From JAEUHO01 sp046350655 (GTDB lineage: Bacteria > Planctomycetota > PLA2 > JAEUHO01): a DNA stretch of 64,000 bases. The stretch covers positions 62,001 to 126,000 of the forward strand of contig JAXMAB010000010.1 in assembly GCA_046350655.1 (NCBI GenBank). The letters run 5' to 3'. Positions 43,954-51,949 of this stretch are shown here, piece by piece (position 1 is the first letter of the stretch; each line of letters begins with the position of its first letter). The notes under the pieces were generated by a model. The model saw only the letters and a list, made by a program, of their open reading frames with translations, was not told the origin of the DNA and did no database searches. Both the position numbers and the translations under genes were made by a program.

Positions 43954-45366
43954 CTACTCGACCTTGTGGAGCTTCGGCGCGAGCCACTTGCGCTCGAGCG
44001 CCTCGGGCTTGGGCCAGTAGAGGCGCAGCGCGATCCAGAACGGCCCCTCGGGCGACGGCAGCCAGTTCGACTCGAGGTCGGCCCCGGGCGACGTCGGCTG
44101 CACGTGGATCGTCACGCCGCCGTCGGCGTCGCGCTTGAGCTTCGGGAGCATCGGCGAGTTGATCAGGTAGCGGTGGATCGGGTTCGCGAAGAGCAGGCTC
44201 GCCGGCAGCTTGTAGAGCGTCGCGGACCAGAAGGCGTTGACGGGCGGGAGCGCGTCGGCCGCGAACCGGAGCACGTAGCGGTGCTTCGAGCCGTCGAGCG
44301 GCTGCCCGTCGGCGTCGGCGCGGAGCGCGGGGTACATCGCCTCGGCCTCGGAGTTGGCGTAGATGCCGAGCACCGCGCCGGCGAACCGGTAGAGGTAGTT
44401 GTTCTTGAGGTGCGCGCGGTCGCCGAAGACGTCGCCCGAGGTGACCTTGCCCGCGGTCACGAGCTTGCCGAGCTCCTCGAGGTCCTTCCACGCGTCGCGG
44501 ACGCCCTCGCCGAACGCCTTCGCGAGCTCCGGCGCGAGCTTCTCGGCGACGAAGGGCGTGCCGCCGCCGATGCCCATGGCGGCGAGGCGCGCGCGGAGGT
44601 CGGTCTCGCTCGGGTGGGTGGGGCAGTCGCGCAGGACGAAGTCGAGCAGCTCGAAGAACCGGAGCGACGTCTTCTGCGTGTCGGGCGTGAGCGGCGCCGG
44701 GAAGGCCGGCGCGGGCGCGGCCGGAGGGGCCTCGGTCTTCAGGAAGGACGAGAGGGGCTCGACCGCGTACTGCGCCTGGATCTTGCGGACGTTCTCGATG
44801 TCCGAGGGCTCGAAGAGCTGCGTGCGGTAGATCGCGAGGCCGTACTGCGTCTCGGAGCGCAGGACGTGGTCGATGCCGGCCGGCGTCTCGCCCTTCCAGC
44901 CCGGGCCGGCGAGGAGGATGCGCCCTCCGCCGTTGCCCGTCGTGCGGCTGCCCGCGTAGCCGAAGTTGAACGTGTAGGCGTCGATGAACTGGATCGAGAA
45001 GTAGCGGTCCTTCTCGATGGCGGGCACCGTGAGGACGAGGGGCTCGGCGCGCAGGTCGAAGCCGAGCATCGAGTACGGCGTGTCGGAGTTCGGGGTCTGG
45101 ACCGCGACGTCCTCGGGGGTGAAGACGCGGCCGACGCTCTCGATCCGGTTCCGCGGCCCCTTGTACTCGGGGTTCTTCGTGTCCACGTTGTAGGCGTGGA
45201 GGATGCGGTAGCTGTCCACGAGCGGGAACCCGTAGACGTAGGCCTCCTTCGCGAGCGCGCGGGCCTGCTCGGGGGTGCAGGCCTCCTCGGCCGCGACGCG
45301 GTGCGCGGCCGGTCCGGCGCACGCGAGCAGGAACCCCAGCGCCGACAGCGACTTCGAGATCCTCAT
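43954..45366 (-). CDS. Exported DUF1254/DUF1214 protein
   Basis: 470 residues with a signal peptide (LSALGFLLACAGPAAHRVAAEE). The N-terminal DUF1254 domain (EAYVYGFPLVDSYRIL, VQTPNSDTPYSMLGFDLRAEP, RYFSIQFID) and the C-terminal DUF1214 domain (FWSATLYKLPASLLFANPIHRYLINS, PEGPFWIALRLYWPKP) are complete. Function of these domains is unknown; they are frequent in marine and soil bacteria and often sit near sulfatase or ring-degradation genes. It is divergent from the Gly/Tyr-rich protein gene, sharing a 271-bp intergenic region. Confidence 0.9.
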   Translation of the reverse strand: MRISKSLSALGFLLACAGPAAHRVAAEEACTPEQARALAKEAYVYGFPLVDSYRILHAYNVDTKNPEYKGPRNRIESVGRVFTPEDVAVQTPNSDTPYSMLGFDLRAEPLVLTVPAIEKDRYFSIQFIDAYTFNFGYAGSRTTGNGGGRILLAGPGWKGETPAGIDHVLRSETQYGLAIYRTQLFEPSDIENVRKIQAQYAVEPLSSFLKTEAPPAAPAPAFPAPLTPDTQKTSLRFFELLDFVLRDCPTHPSETDLRARLAAMGIGGGTPFVAEKLAPELAKAFGEGVRDAWKDLEELGKLVTAGKVTSGDVFGDRAHLKNNYLYRFAGAVLGIYANSEAEAMYPALRADADGQPLDGSKHRYVLRFAADALPPVNAFWSATLYKLPASLLFANPIHRYLINSPMLPKLKRDADGGVTIHVQPTSPGADLESNWLPSPEGPFWIALRLYWPKPEALERKWLAPKLHKVE

Positions 45367-45637
45367 GGGACGGTGCCCTCCTCCGACGGAAGCGTTGCGC
45401 GGGGCCGCGCCGACGGCGCGGCGCCCGCGCCCGCGCCCGAGTATCCGCGCCGCGCGGCCTCGCGCCGCGCGCGGCGCGTGCGCTTGCGCACCGGGCCGAT
45501 CCGAAATGCGCAGGTCGCACCCGACGGAGGTCCCCGTGACCGCAGTCCGTCGCTACGATCCGCCGGACCGGGCGACGCCCGTCGGCCCGGGGCTCATTCG
45601 CGGGCCGCCACGCTCGCCCGCCCGGTCGGAGGTCGTC

Positions 45638-47977
45638 ATGCGCATCGCCTGTCTCGTCGTCGCCGCGTTGCTCGCGTTCGGCTCGAAGGGGTTCGCCGAG
45701 GATCCGGGTTGGCCCCGCGTCCACACCGTGGACGCCGGGCAGGTGACCGTCTTCCAGCCGCAGATCGAGGCGTGGGAGGGGTACACGACGCTGCGGTTCC
45801 GCGCCGCGATCGCCGTCACGCCCGCCGGGCGCCAGGGCCCGGTGTACGGGATCCTCACGGGCCAGGCCTCGACGACCGTGAACTGGCAGGACCGCTCGGT
45901 CTTCGTCTTCTCGCCCGTCTACGACCCGCTCCGGTTCCCGGCGGCGTCGGCCGACGACGTGGCCGCGTGCACCGCGGTCGCCGCGAAGGTCGCCGACCCC
46001 AGCAAGACGTGGGAGCTGGCGCTCGACCGGGTGCTCGCCGGCCTCGAGCAGACGAAGGACAGGCAGCGGCCCGTCGAGGTCAACCTCGACCCGCCGCCGA
46101 TCCTGTACGCCGACCACCCCGCGATCCTCGTCGTGTTCATGGGCCCGCCCCAGTTCAAGCCGATCCCGGGCTCGAGCCTGATGTTCGCGACGAACACGAA
46201 CTGGCCGGTGGTGATGGACCCCAAGGGCGGCCGCACGTACCTCCTCGACGAGGGCAGCTGGCTCACCGCGCCCGACGTGATGAAGGGCCCGTGGACCGCC
46301 GCGAAGACGCTGCCCGACGACCTGTACCGCCTGCCCGACGACGAGAACTGGAAGCGCGTCAAGCAGAGCGTGCCGGGTCACCTGCCGACGGTGATGCCGA
46401 CGGTGTTCGTGAAGGACCAGCCGTCCGAGCTGGTGATCACCTCGGGCGACCCCCAGCTGGTGATGGTCGCGGGGACGTCGCTGTTCTACGTCCGCAACAC
46501 CGACTCCGACCTGTTCCTCGACGTGTCGTCGGGCAGCTACTACCTGCTCGCGTCGGGCCGGTGGTTCTCGGCGCCGGGCCTCGGCGGGCCCTGGGCCGCC
46601 GCGACGAAGACGCTCCCCGCGGACTTCGCGAAGATCCCGATCGACAGCCCGAAGGCCGACGTCCTCGCGTCCGTGCCCGGCACGCCGCAGGCGGAGGAGG
46701 CCGTCCTGATGGCCTCCATCCCGAAGACGGCGCAGGTGGACCGCGCGAAGACGACCATCGTGGTCACGTTCGACGGCGCCCCGAAGTTCGCGCCCGTCGA
46801 GGGCGCCCAGGGCGTCAGCGTCGCCCAGAACACGACCGACGTCGTGTTCCAGGTCGGCAACGGCTTCTACTGCTGCCGTGACGGCGTGTGGTTCGAGGCC
46901 GCCGTCGCCACCGGCCCGTGGGCCGTGTGCGTGAAGGTGCCGGCCGCGATCTACACGATCCCGGCGACGAGCCCGTACCACAACGTCACCTACGTGGTCG
47001 TCTACCAGTCGTCGCCGACGACCGTGACCACGGGGTACACGGCCGGCTACACCGGGGCGTACGTCGCCGCGGGCCTCCTCATGTTCGGCGCGGGCTACTG
47101 GGTCGGCCAGCAGGCCGCCAGCAACTGGTGGGCGACGCCGTACGCCGCGTGGCACTACCCGCCGGCGTACTACGCGTACGGCACGGCCGCGCGCTACAGC
47201 TACTACGACGGCTCGTACGTCCGCGGCGCGGCCTACTACGGCCCGTACGGCGGCGCGGGCTACGAGGCGCGCTACAACCCCTCGACGGGCACGTACGCGC
47301 GCGGCGCGGGGGTCTACGGTCCCTACGCCGGCGCCGGCACCGTCGCCGCGTACAACCCCGCGACCGGCGCGACGGCGCGCGGCGCGGCGGCCTACGGCCC
47401 GTACGGCTCGGTCGCGGCGGCGAGCGGCTACAACCCGACCACCGGTCGCGGCGCCGCCACGTACCAGCAGTCCACCCCGTACGGCTCGTGGGGCCAGTCG
47501 GCCGTGACGAACGGCGACCAGTGGGCGCGCACCGCGCACGCGAGCACCGCGTGGGGCACCACCGGCGCGTGGCAGACGTCCGGCGGCGGCGCGGGCGCCG
47601 TCCACCAGGGGGAGGCCGGCAACACCGGCGTCGCCAAGACCGCGAACGGCAACGTCTACGCGGGGCACGACGGCAACGTCTACAAGTACGACCCGAGCAG
47701 CGGCTGGCAGAAGAACACGGGCAGCGGCTGGGAGGACCCCAGCTGGCAGAAGCCCACGCCGCAGGCGCAGGCGCAGAAGATGGCGCAGCCGCCCAGCACC
47801 TGGGACCGCTCCGCCAGCGCGAACGAGACCCAGCGCCAGCTCGACACGTCGGCCTACAACCGCAACTACAGCAACTACCGCGCGAACGGCGGTGGCGGCG
47901 GGAGCGGCGGTGGCCGCACCTGGGGCGGTGGCGGCGGCGGTGGTGGTGGCGGTGGCGGCGGGCGCCGCTGGCGCTGA
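45638..47977 (+). CDS. Exported Gly/Tyr-rich repeat protein of unknown function
   Basis: 779 residues. Signal peptide (CLVVAALLAFGSKGFA); a globular N-terminal part (to about 440) with repeated GPWAAATKTLP-like units ending in W-rich loops; a hydrophobic stretch (GAYVAAGLLMFGAGYWVGQQAA) near residues 469-490; then Ala/Gly/Tyr-rich repeats (YGPYGGAGYEARYNPSTGTYARGA repeated three to four times between about 530 and 600) and a glycine-run C-terminus with more than ten consecutive Gly. The repeat resembles exported proteins of alphaproteobacteria annotated with carbohydrate-binding names, so binding of surface glycans is a guess. A strong hairpin terminator follows the stop codon. Confidence 0.7.
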   Translation: MRIACLVVAALLAFGSKGFAEDPGWPRVHTVDAGQVTVFQPQIEAWEGYTTLRFRAAIAVTPAGRQGPVYGILTGQASTTVNWQDRSVFVFSPVYDPLRFPAASADDVAACTAVAAKVADPSKTWELALDRVLAGLEQTKDRQRPVEVNLDPPPILYADHPAILVVFMGPPQFKPIPGSSLMFATNTNWPVVMDPKGGRTYLLDEGSWLTAPDVMKGPWTAAKTLPDDLYRLPDDENWKRVKQSVPGHLPTVMPTVFVKDQPSELVITSGDPQLVMVAGTSLFYVRNTDSDLFLDVSSGSYYLLASGRWFSAPGLGGPWAAATKTLPADFAKIPIDSPKADVLASVPGTPQAEEAVLMASIPKTAQVDRAKTTIVVTFDGAPKFAPVEGAQGVSVAQNTTDVVFQVGNGFYCCRDGVWFEAAVATGPWAVCVKVPAAIYTIPATSPYHNVTYVVVYQSSPTTVTTGYTAGYTGAYVAAGLLMFGAGYWVGQQAASNWWATPYAAWHYPPAYYAYGTAARYSYYDGSYVRGAAYYGPYGGAGYEARYNPSTGTYARGAGVYGPYAGAGTVAAYNPATGATARGAAAYGPYGSVAAASGYNPTTGRGAATYQQSTPYGSWGQSAVTNGDQWARTAHASTAWGTTGAWQTSGGGAGAVHQGEAGNTGVAKTANGNVYAGHDGNVYKYDPSSGWQKNTGSGWEDPSWQKPTPQAQAQKMAQPPSTWDRSASANETQRQLDTSAYNRNYSNYRANGGGGGSGGGRTWGGGGGGGGGGGGGRRWR

Positions 47978-48000
47978 TCGCGCACCGCATTCGTCGCTCC

Positions 48001-48034
48001 GGGACCCGCGGCCACCTCGGTGGTCGCGGGTCCC
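48001..48034 (+). terminator. Hairpin terminator after the Gly/Tyr-rich gene
   Basis: GGGACCCGCGGCCACC (48001-48016) pairs with GGTGGTCGCGGGTCCC (48019-48034), leaving a minimal loop, followed by TTCGTGTCC. The same tail follows the terminator at 50695. Confidence 0.75.
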
Positions 48035-48056
48035 TTCGTGTCCGCGTCCCCCTTCC

Positions 48057-48093
48057 GGGACCGCGAGGCCCGCCGGCCGGCGGGCCTCGCGTG
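48057..48093. repeat. Family A palindromic repeat
   Basis: GGGACCGCGAGGCCCGCCGG and CCGGCGGGCCTCGCG, 80 bases past the stop of the Gly/Tyr-rich gene. Confidence 0.8.
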
Positions 48094-48316
48094 CCCGCGG
48101 GCCCGATCGAGGCCCCGAGGAGGTCGCGCGGCGGGGCGACGCGTGCGCCGCGGCGGCGTCGCGGATCCGTACCGATCCGTGCCGACATCCGAATCGCGCT
48201 CGTGCCGGGCGCCTTGCGGCCGGCTGCGCCCGTGGTGCGAGACTGGTCGCGACGTCGCCGCGAGAATCGTCGCAGTCCGCGACGGACGGGTGGGGACGCC
48301 TCGCGGGAGACGAACG

Positions 48317-50671
48317 ATGCGCGCGAAACGATGGGTCCTCGGTTGCGGCGTCGCCGCCGTCCTCGGGGGGAGTCCGGTGCTCGCCGACGACCCCGCGCCG
48401 GTGCTCGACCGGACCGTGCTGCCGGTGGCCGCGCCGCCGCGCCCGGTCTACACCGAGCTCGACGTCCGCAAGGTGAAGCCGCCGGCGCACTTCCGCGTGG
48501 ACGCGCCCGCCGGGGCGCCGAACGTGCTGATCGTCCTGCTCGACGACGTCGGCTTCGCGACCGCGAGCGCGTTCGGCGGCCCCGTGCCGACGCCGACGCT
48601 CGACCGGCTCGCGAAGGGCGGCGTGTCGTACAACCACTTCCACACGACCGCCCTCTGCTCGCCGACGCGCGCCGCGCTGAAGTCCGGGCGCAACCACCAC
48701 ATGGCGAACATGGGGTTCATCACGGAGATGGCCACCGGGTTCCCGGGCAACACCGGCCAGATCCCCGCCAGCGTGGCGCCCGTCGCGGAGATGCTGCGGC
48801 TCAACGGCTACAGCACCGGCGCGTTCGGCAAGTGGCACGAGACCGCGGCGTGGGAGACGAGCGTCTCGGGCCCGTTCAACCGCTGGCCGACCCGGCAGGG
48901 CTTCGACAAGTTCTACGGCTTCATCGGCGGCGAGACGAACCAGTGGGCGCCGTACATCTTCGACGGCGTGACGCCGGTCGAGCTGTCCGGTGACCCGGGC
49001 TACCACTTCCTGACCGACATGACGGACAAGGCGACCGCCTGGATGCGGTACCAGAAGGCGATGACGCCCGAGAAGCCGTTCTTCATGTACTACGCGCCCG
49101 GCGCGACCCACGCGCCGCACCACGTCCCCGCGGACCGGATCGCGCGCTGGAAGGGCAGGTTCGACCAGGGCTGGGACAAGCTGCGCGAGGAGTCGCTCGC
49201 GCGGCAGCTCGCGCTGGGCGTCGTCCCGCCCGGGACGAAGCTCGCGCCGAAGCCGGCGGCGATCAAGGACTGGGCGGCCCTGTCGGACGACGAGCGCAAG
49301 CTCTTCGCGCACCAGGCCGAGGTCTACGCCGCGTTCATGGAGATGGCCGACGACGAGGTCGGCCGCCTCGTCCGCACCATCGAGGACCTCGGGGCGCTCG
49401 ACGACACGCTGATCTTCTACGTCGTCGGCGACAACGGCGCGAGCGCCGAGGGCGGCGAGAACGGCATGTTCAACGAGTACACCTACTTCAACGGCGTCCC
49501 CGAGCGGGTCGAGGACATGCTGAAGGTGGCGGACCGCTGGGGCGGGCCGATGACGTACCCGCACATGGCGGCCGGCTGGGCCGTCGCGTTCGACACGCCC
49601 TTCACGTGGACGAAGCAGGTGGCGAGCAGCTTCGGCGGCACGCGCAACGGGCTCGTGATCCACTGGCCGAAGGGCATGAAGGCGCGCGGCGAGCTGCGCA
49701 CGCAGTTCAGCCACGTCGTCGACGTCGCGCCGACGATCCTCGAGGCCGCGAAGCTGCCGGAGCCGAAGATGGTCAACGGCGTCCCGCAGGTCCCGATGGA
49801 CGGCAAGAGCCTCGTCTACTCGTTCGACGCGCCGAAGGCGCCCGAGCGCCACACCACGCAGTACTTCGAGATCGCCGGCAACCGCGCGATCTACCACGAC
49901 GGGTGGTTCGCCGGGACGATCCACCGCGCGCCGTGGGAGCGCGCGCCGCGGCGGCCGCTCCTCGAGGACGTGTGGGAGCTCTACGACGTGCGGAACGACT
50001 TCAGCCTCGTGAACGACCTCGCGGCGGCGAAGCCCGAGAAGCTGAAGGAGCTCCAGGCGCTCTTCCTGCAGGAGGCGGGGCGCAACCACGTCCTCCCGAT
50101 CGACGACCGCATGTTCGAGCGGGCCATCGCCAGCATGGTGGACCGCCCGGACCTCATGGCGGGGCGGACCTCGCTGACGCTCGGCGAGGGCATGACCGGC
50201 ATGCTCGAGAACGTCTTCATCAACGTGAAGAACCGGTCCGTCACCCTCACGGCCGACGTCGAGGTCCCCGAGGGCGGCGGCAACGGCGCGATCCTCGTGC
50301 AGGGCGGCCGCTTCGGCGGCTGGGCGCTCTACGTGAAGGACGGCGTGCCCGGCTACCACTACAACTTCCTCGGGCTGCAGCAGACGTCGGTGACGGGCAC
50401 GACGGCGCTCGCGGCGGGCGCCCGCCGGCTCCGCCTGGAGTTCGCCTACGACGGCCCGGGGCCCGGGAAGGGCGGCACCGCCACGCTGTTCGTCGACGGC
50501 GAGAAGGTCGCCGAGGGCAAGATCCCGCACACGCAGGCGGGGATCTTCTCGGCGGACGAGACGGCCGACGTCGGCATCGACCTCGGCACGCCCGTGGTCG
50601 AGGCGGTCGGGTCGGAGGCGAAGTCGCGCTTCACCGGCAAGATCGCGAAGGTCCTCGTCGAAGTGAAGTGA
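48317..50671 (+). CDS. Exported arylsulfatase
   Basis: 784 residues, type I sulfatase of the arylsulfatase A group. After a signal peptide come the metal-binding aspartates LIVLLDDVG (D76, D77), the formylglycine motif LCSPTRAALKSGRNHH (C114, CxPxR), the GKWHE segment, a TYPHMAAGW loop and the metal-binding GDNGASAEGG. A C-terminal beta-sandwich-like region (about 610-784) resembles the accessory domain of large arylsulfatases. It cleaves sulfate esters in the periplasm; the substrate is unknown and no sulfatase-modifying enzyme gene is in the window. ATG 48317, GGGAGA six bases upstream. Part of a locus with the DUF1254 and Gly/Tyr-rich genes. Confidence 0.92.
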   Translation: MRAKRWVLGCGVAAVLGGSPVLADDPAPVLDRTVLPVAAPPRPVYTELDVRKVKPPAHFRVDAPAGAPNVLIVLLDDVGFATASAFGGPVPTPTLDRLAKGGVSYNHFHTTALCSPTRAALKSGRNHHMANMGFITEMATGFPGNTGQIPASVAPVAEMLRLNGYSTGAFGKWHETAAWETSVSGPFNRWPTRQGFDKFYGFIGGETNQWAPYIFDGVTPVELSGDPGYHFLTDMTDKATAWMRYQKAMTPEKPFFMYYAPGATHAPHHVPADRIARWKGRFDQGWDKLREESLARQLALGVVPPGTKLAPKPAAIKDWAALSDDERKLFAHQAEVYAAFMEMADDEVGRLVRTIEDLGALDDTLIFYVVGDNGASAEGGENGMFNEYTYFNGVPERVEDMLKVADRWGGPMTYPHMAAGWAVAFDTPFTWTKQVASSFGGTRNGLVIHWPKGMKARGELRTQFSHVVDVAPTILEAAKLPEPKMVNGVPQVPMDGKSLVYSFDAPKAPERHTTQYFEIAGNRAIYHDGWFAGTIHRAPWERAPRRPLLEDVWELYDVRNDFSLVNDLAAAKPEKLKELQALFLQEAGRNHVLPIDDRMFERAIASMVDRPDLMAGRTSLTLGEGMTGMLENVFINVKNRSVTLTADVEVPEGGGNGAILVQGGRFGGWALYVKDGVPGYHYNFLGLQQTSVTGTTALAAGARRLRLEFAYDGPGPGKGGTATLFVDGEKVAEGKIPHTQAGIFSADETADVGIDLGTPVVEAVGSEAKSRFTGKIAKVLVEVK

Positions 50672-50694
50672 CGCCCGGGGCCCCGCGCCCCTCC

Positions 50695-50738
50695 GGCCCC
50701 GCCGCCCGACCGTGGACCCCACGGCGGGCGGCGGGGCC
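50695..50738 (+). terminator. Strong hairpin terminator after the sulfatase gene
   Basis: Outer arms GGCCCCGCCGCCCG and CGGGCGGCGGGGCC, inner arms CCGTGG and CCACGG; about 20 pairs in total, followed by CTTCGTGTCG, like the terminator at 48001. Confidence 0.75.
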
Positions 50739-50801
50739 CTTCGTGTCGTCCACGCTCCGTGCGGCGCGCGCGACCGTCGCCGGACGCAGGTCCCCCGCGC
50801 C

Positions 50802-50840
50802 GGTCCCGCCCTTTGGTGCCGGTCCTGGAATGGCGGGACC
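50802..50840. repeat. Family B hairpin repeat, variant stem
   Basis: GGTCCCGCCCTTT and GGAATGGCGGGACC around GGTGCCGGTCCT. Compared with other B copies a T/A pair has become C/G on both arms, a compensatory change. Confidence 0.85.
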
Positions 50841-50844
50841 AGAC

Positions 50845-50888
50845 GCCGGCGACCGCGACCGGTGGGGGCCGCCGATCGTCGCCGGACG
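50845..50888. repeat. Family E dispersed repeat
   Basis: Two adjacent blocks matching 39089-39143 with small changes (CGCCGGCGACCGC, then GGCCGCCGATCGTCGCC). Confidence 0.6.
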
Positions 50889-50902
50889 CCTCCCCTTCCC
50901 GG

Positions 50903-50938
50903 GACCGCGAGGCCCGCCGACCGCCGGGCCTCGCGGTC
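50903..50938. repeat. Family A palindromic repeat
   Basis: Perfect 14-bp arms GACCGCGAGGCCCG and CGGGCCTCGCGGTC with an 8-base loop. Confidence 0.85.
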
Positions 50939-50988
50939 GCGCGGGTCGCCGTCCGCCGCCCCGGACCGTCCGCCGAGGCGCGGGCGCG

Positions 50989-51882
50989 TCACAGCGACGC
51001 GAGGACGTGGTCGATCCAGGGCGCGTGCGCGTCGACGCGGCCGTACACGCCCCCGTCGCCGCAGGGCCGCACCGCGTCGGCGGTGGCGCGCGACGTGACG
51101 CCGGCCAGCTTCCAGCGCGCGCCGACGCGCACGTAGGCGGGGCCGCCGCTGTCGCCGTTGCACGAGTCGCGGCCGAGCGCCTTGCGGCCCGCGACGAACT
51201 CCGTGGCCGGGTCGAACTCGAGGCGGTCCGCGAGCGCGGCGAGCGTCTCGGCGGGCTTGCGGCGCATCGCGCCGATCGGCACGTTCACCTGCCGCTTCGT
51301 GCCGAAGCCGAGGGCCGCCTCGGGGTCGTCGTAGCCGAACCCGACGAGGTGCACCGACGTGGCCGCGACGAGCTCCTTCGTCGAGACGCGGCGCGCCGGC
51401 GCCGTGCGCGCGGGGCGCTCGAGGACGAGCAGCGAGAGGTCGTTGGCGCCGTCGGGCCGGTAGCGCGGGTGCACGCGGGCCTTCACGACGCGGACCTCCT
51501 CCTCGGTGCCGACGGACACGTCGGTGTCGCAGGCGAGGCGCACGCGCGTCGGGCGGGGGCCGCCCGCGACGCAGTGCGCGGCCGAGAGGACGGCGCGCGG
51601 GTGGATCAGCGTGCCGGAGCAGAAGAACTCGTCGTCGTCGCCCACGAGGGCGCACTCGGGGAACCCGCCCGTCGGCACGCGCGCGCCGCCCACGATGCGC
51701 GCGAGCCGCGCCGCGTGCGCGACCGCGCGCGCGACCCGCTCGGCGCGGTCGTCGAGCGCCGCCTCCTCGACGTAACGCGCGAGCACGTCCGCGATCGCCT
51801 GCACGTCGCGCGAGAGCCGGCGGACCGCCGCGCGCGCGTCCGGTTCGCCGGCGGTCCGGCCGCCGCAGCCACACGATCCCAT
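50989..51882 (-). CDS. Trypsin-like serine protease
   Basis: 297 residues, chymotrypsin fold. IVGG (63-66) is preceded by an N-terminal propeptide-like region with helical character, so cleavage before I63 would activate it as in trypsinogen. The triad is AAHC (H103), NDLSLL (D148) and GDSGGP (S245); an aspartate six residues before the serine (D239) predicts cleavage after Arg/Lys. There is no clear signal peptide; the start MGSCGCGG is cysteine-rich, so it may be cytosolic or use another export route. It lies 67 bases downstream of the hydrolase-metacaspase gene in the same direction: one operon. Trypsin-metacaspase neighbours occur in several bacterial lineages. Confidence 0.9.
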   Translation of the reverse strand: MGSCGCGGRTAGEPDARAAVRRLSRDVQAIADVLARYVEEAALDDRAERVARAVAHAARLARIVGGARVPTGGFPECALVGDDDEFFCSGTLIHPRAVLSAAHCVAGGPRPTRVRLACDTDVSVGTEEEVRVVKARVHPRYRPDGANDLSLLVLERPARTAPARRVSTKELVAATSVHLVGFGYDDPEAALGFGTKRQVNVPIGAMRRKPAETLAALADRLEFDPATEFVAGRKALGRDSCNGDSGGPAYVRVGARWKLAGVTSRATADAVRPCGDGGVYGRVDAHAPWIDHVLASL

Positions 51883-51949
51883 GGGTCACCTCGCGGAGAC
51901 GGGAGGGCGCGACGCGGGCCGTCTCCGGGGCCGGCGTCGGGGGGGCGGA

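Larger units (their letters stand above)
47978..48316. other. Gene-free interval: terminator, A repeat and sulfatase promoter region
   Basis: The terminator (48001-48034) and an A repeat (48057-48093) fill the first third. The remaining 220 bases to ATG 48317 hold no gene; I could not assign a promoter with confidence. Confidence 0.55.
50672..50988. other. Gene-free convergent interval: terminator and repeats B, E, A
   Basis: Between the convergent sulfatase and trypsin-like genes. In order: terminator 50695-50738, B repeat 50802-50840, family E blocks 50845-50888, A repeat 50903-50938. No gene. Confidence 0.7.

Noticed and set aside
43715..51889. Minus-strand open frame of 2724 codons across the sulfatase region
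   Set aside because: Shadow of several well-supported genes; no recognisable domains and a low-complexity composition.
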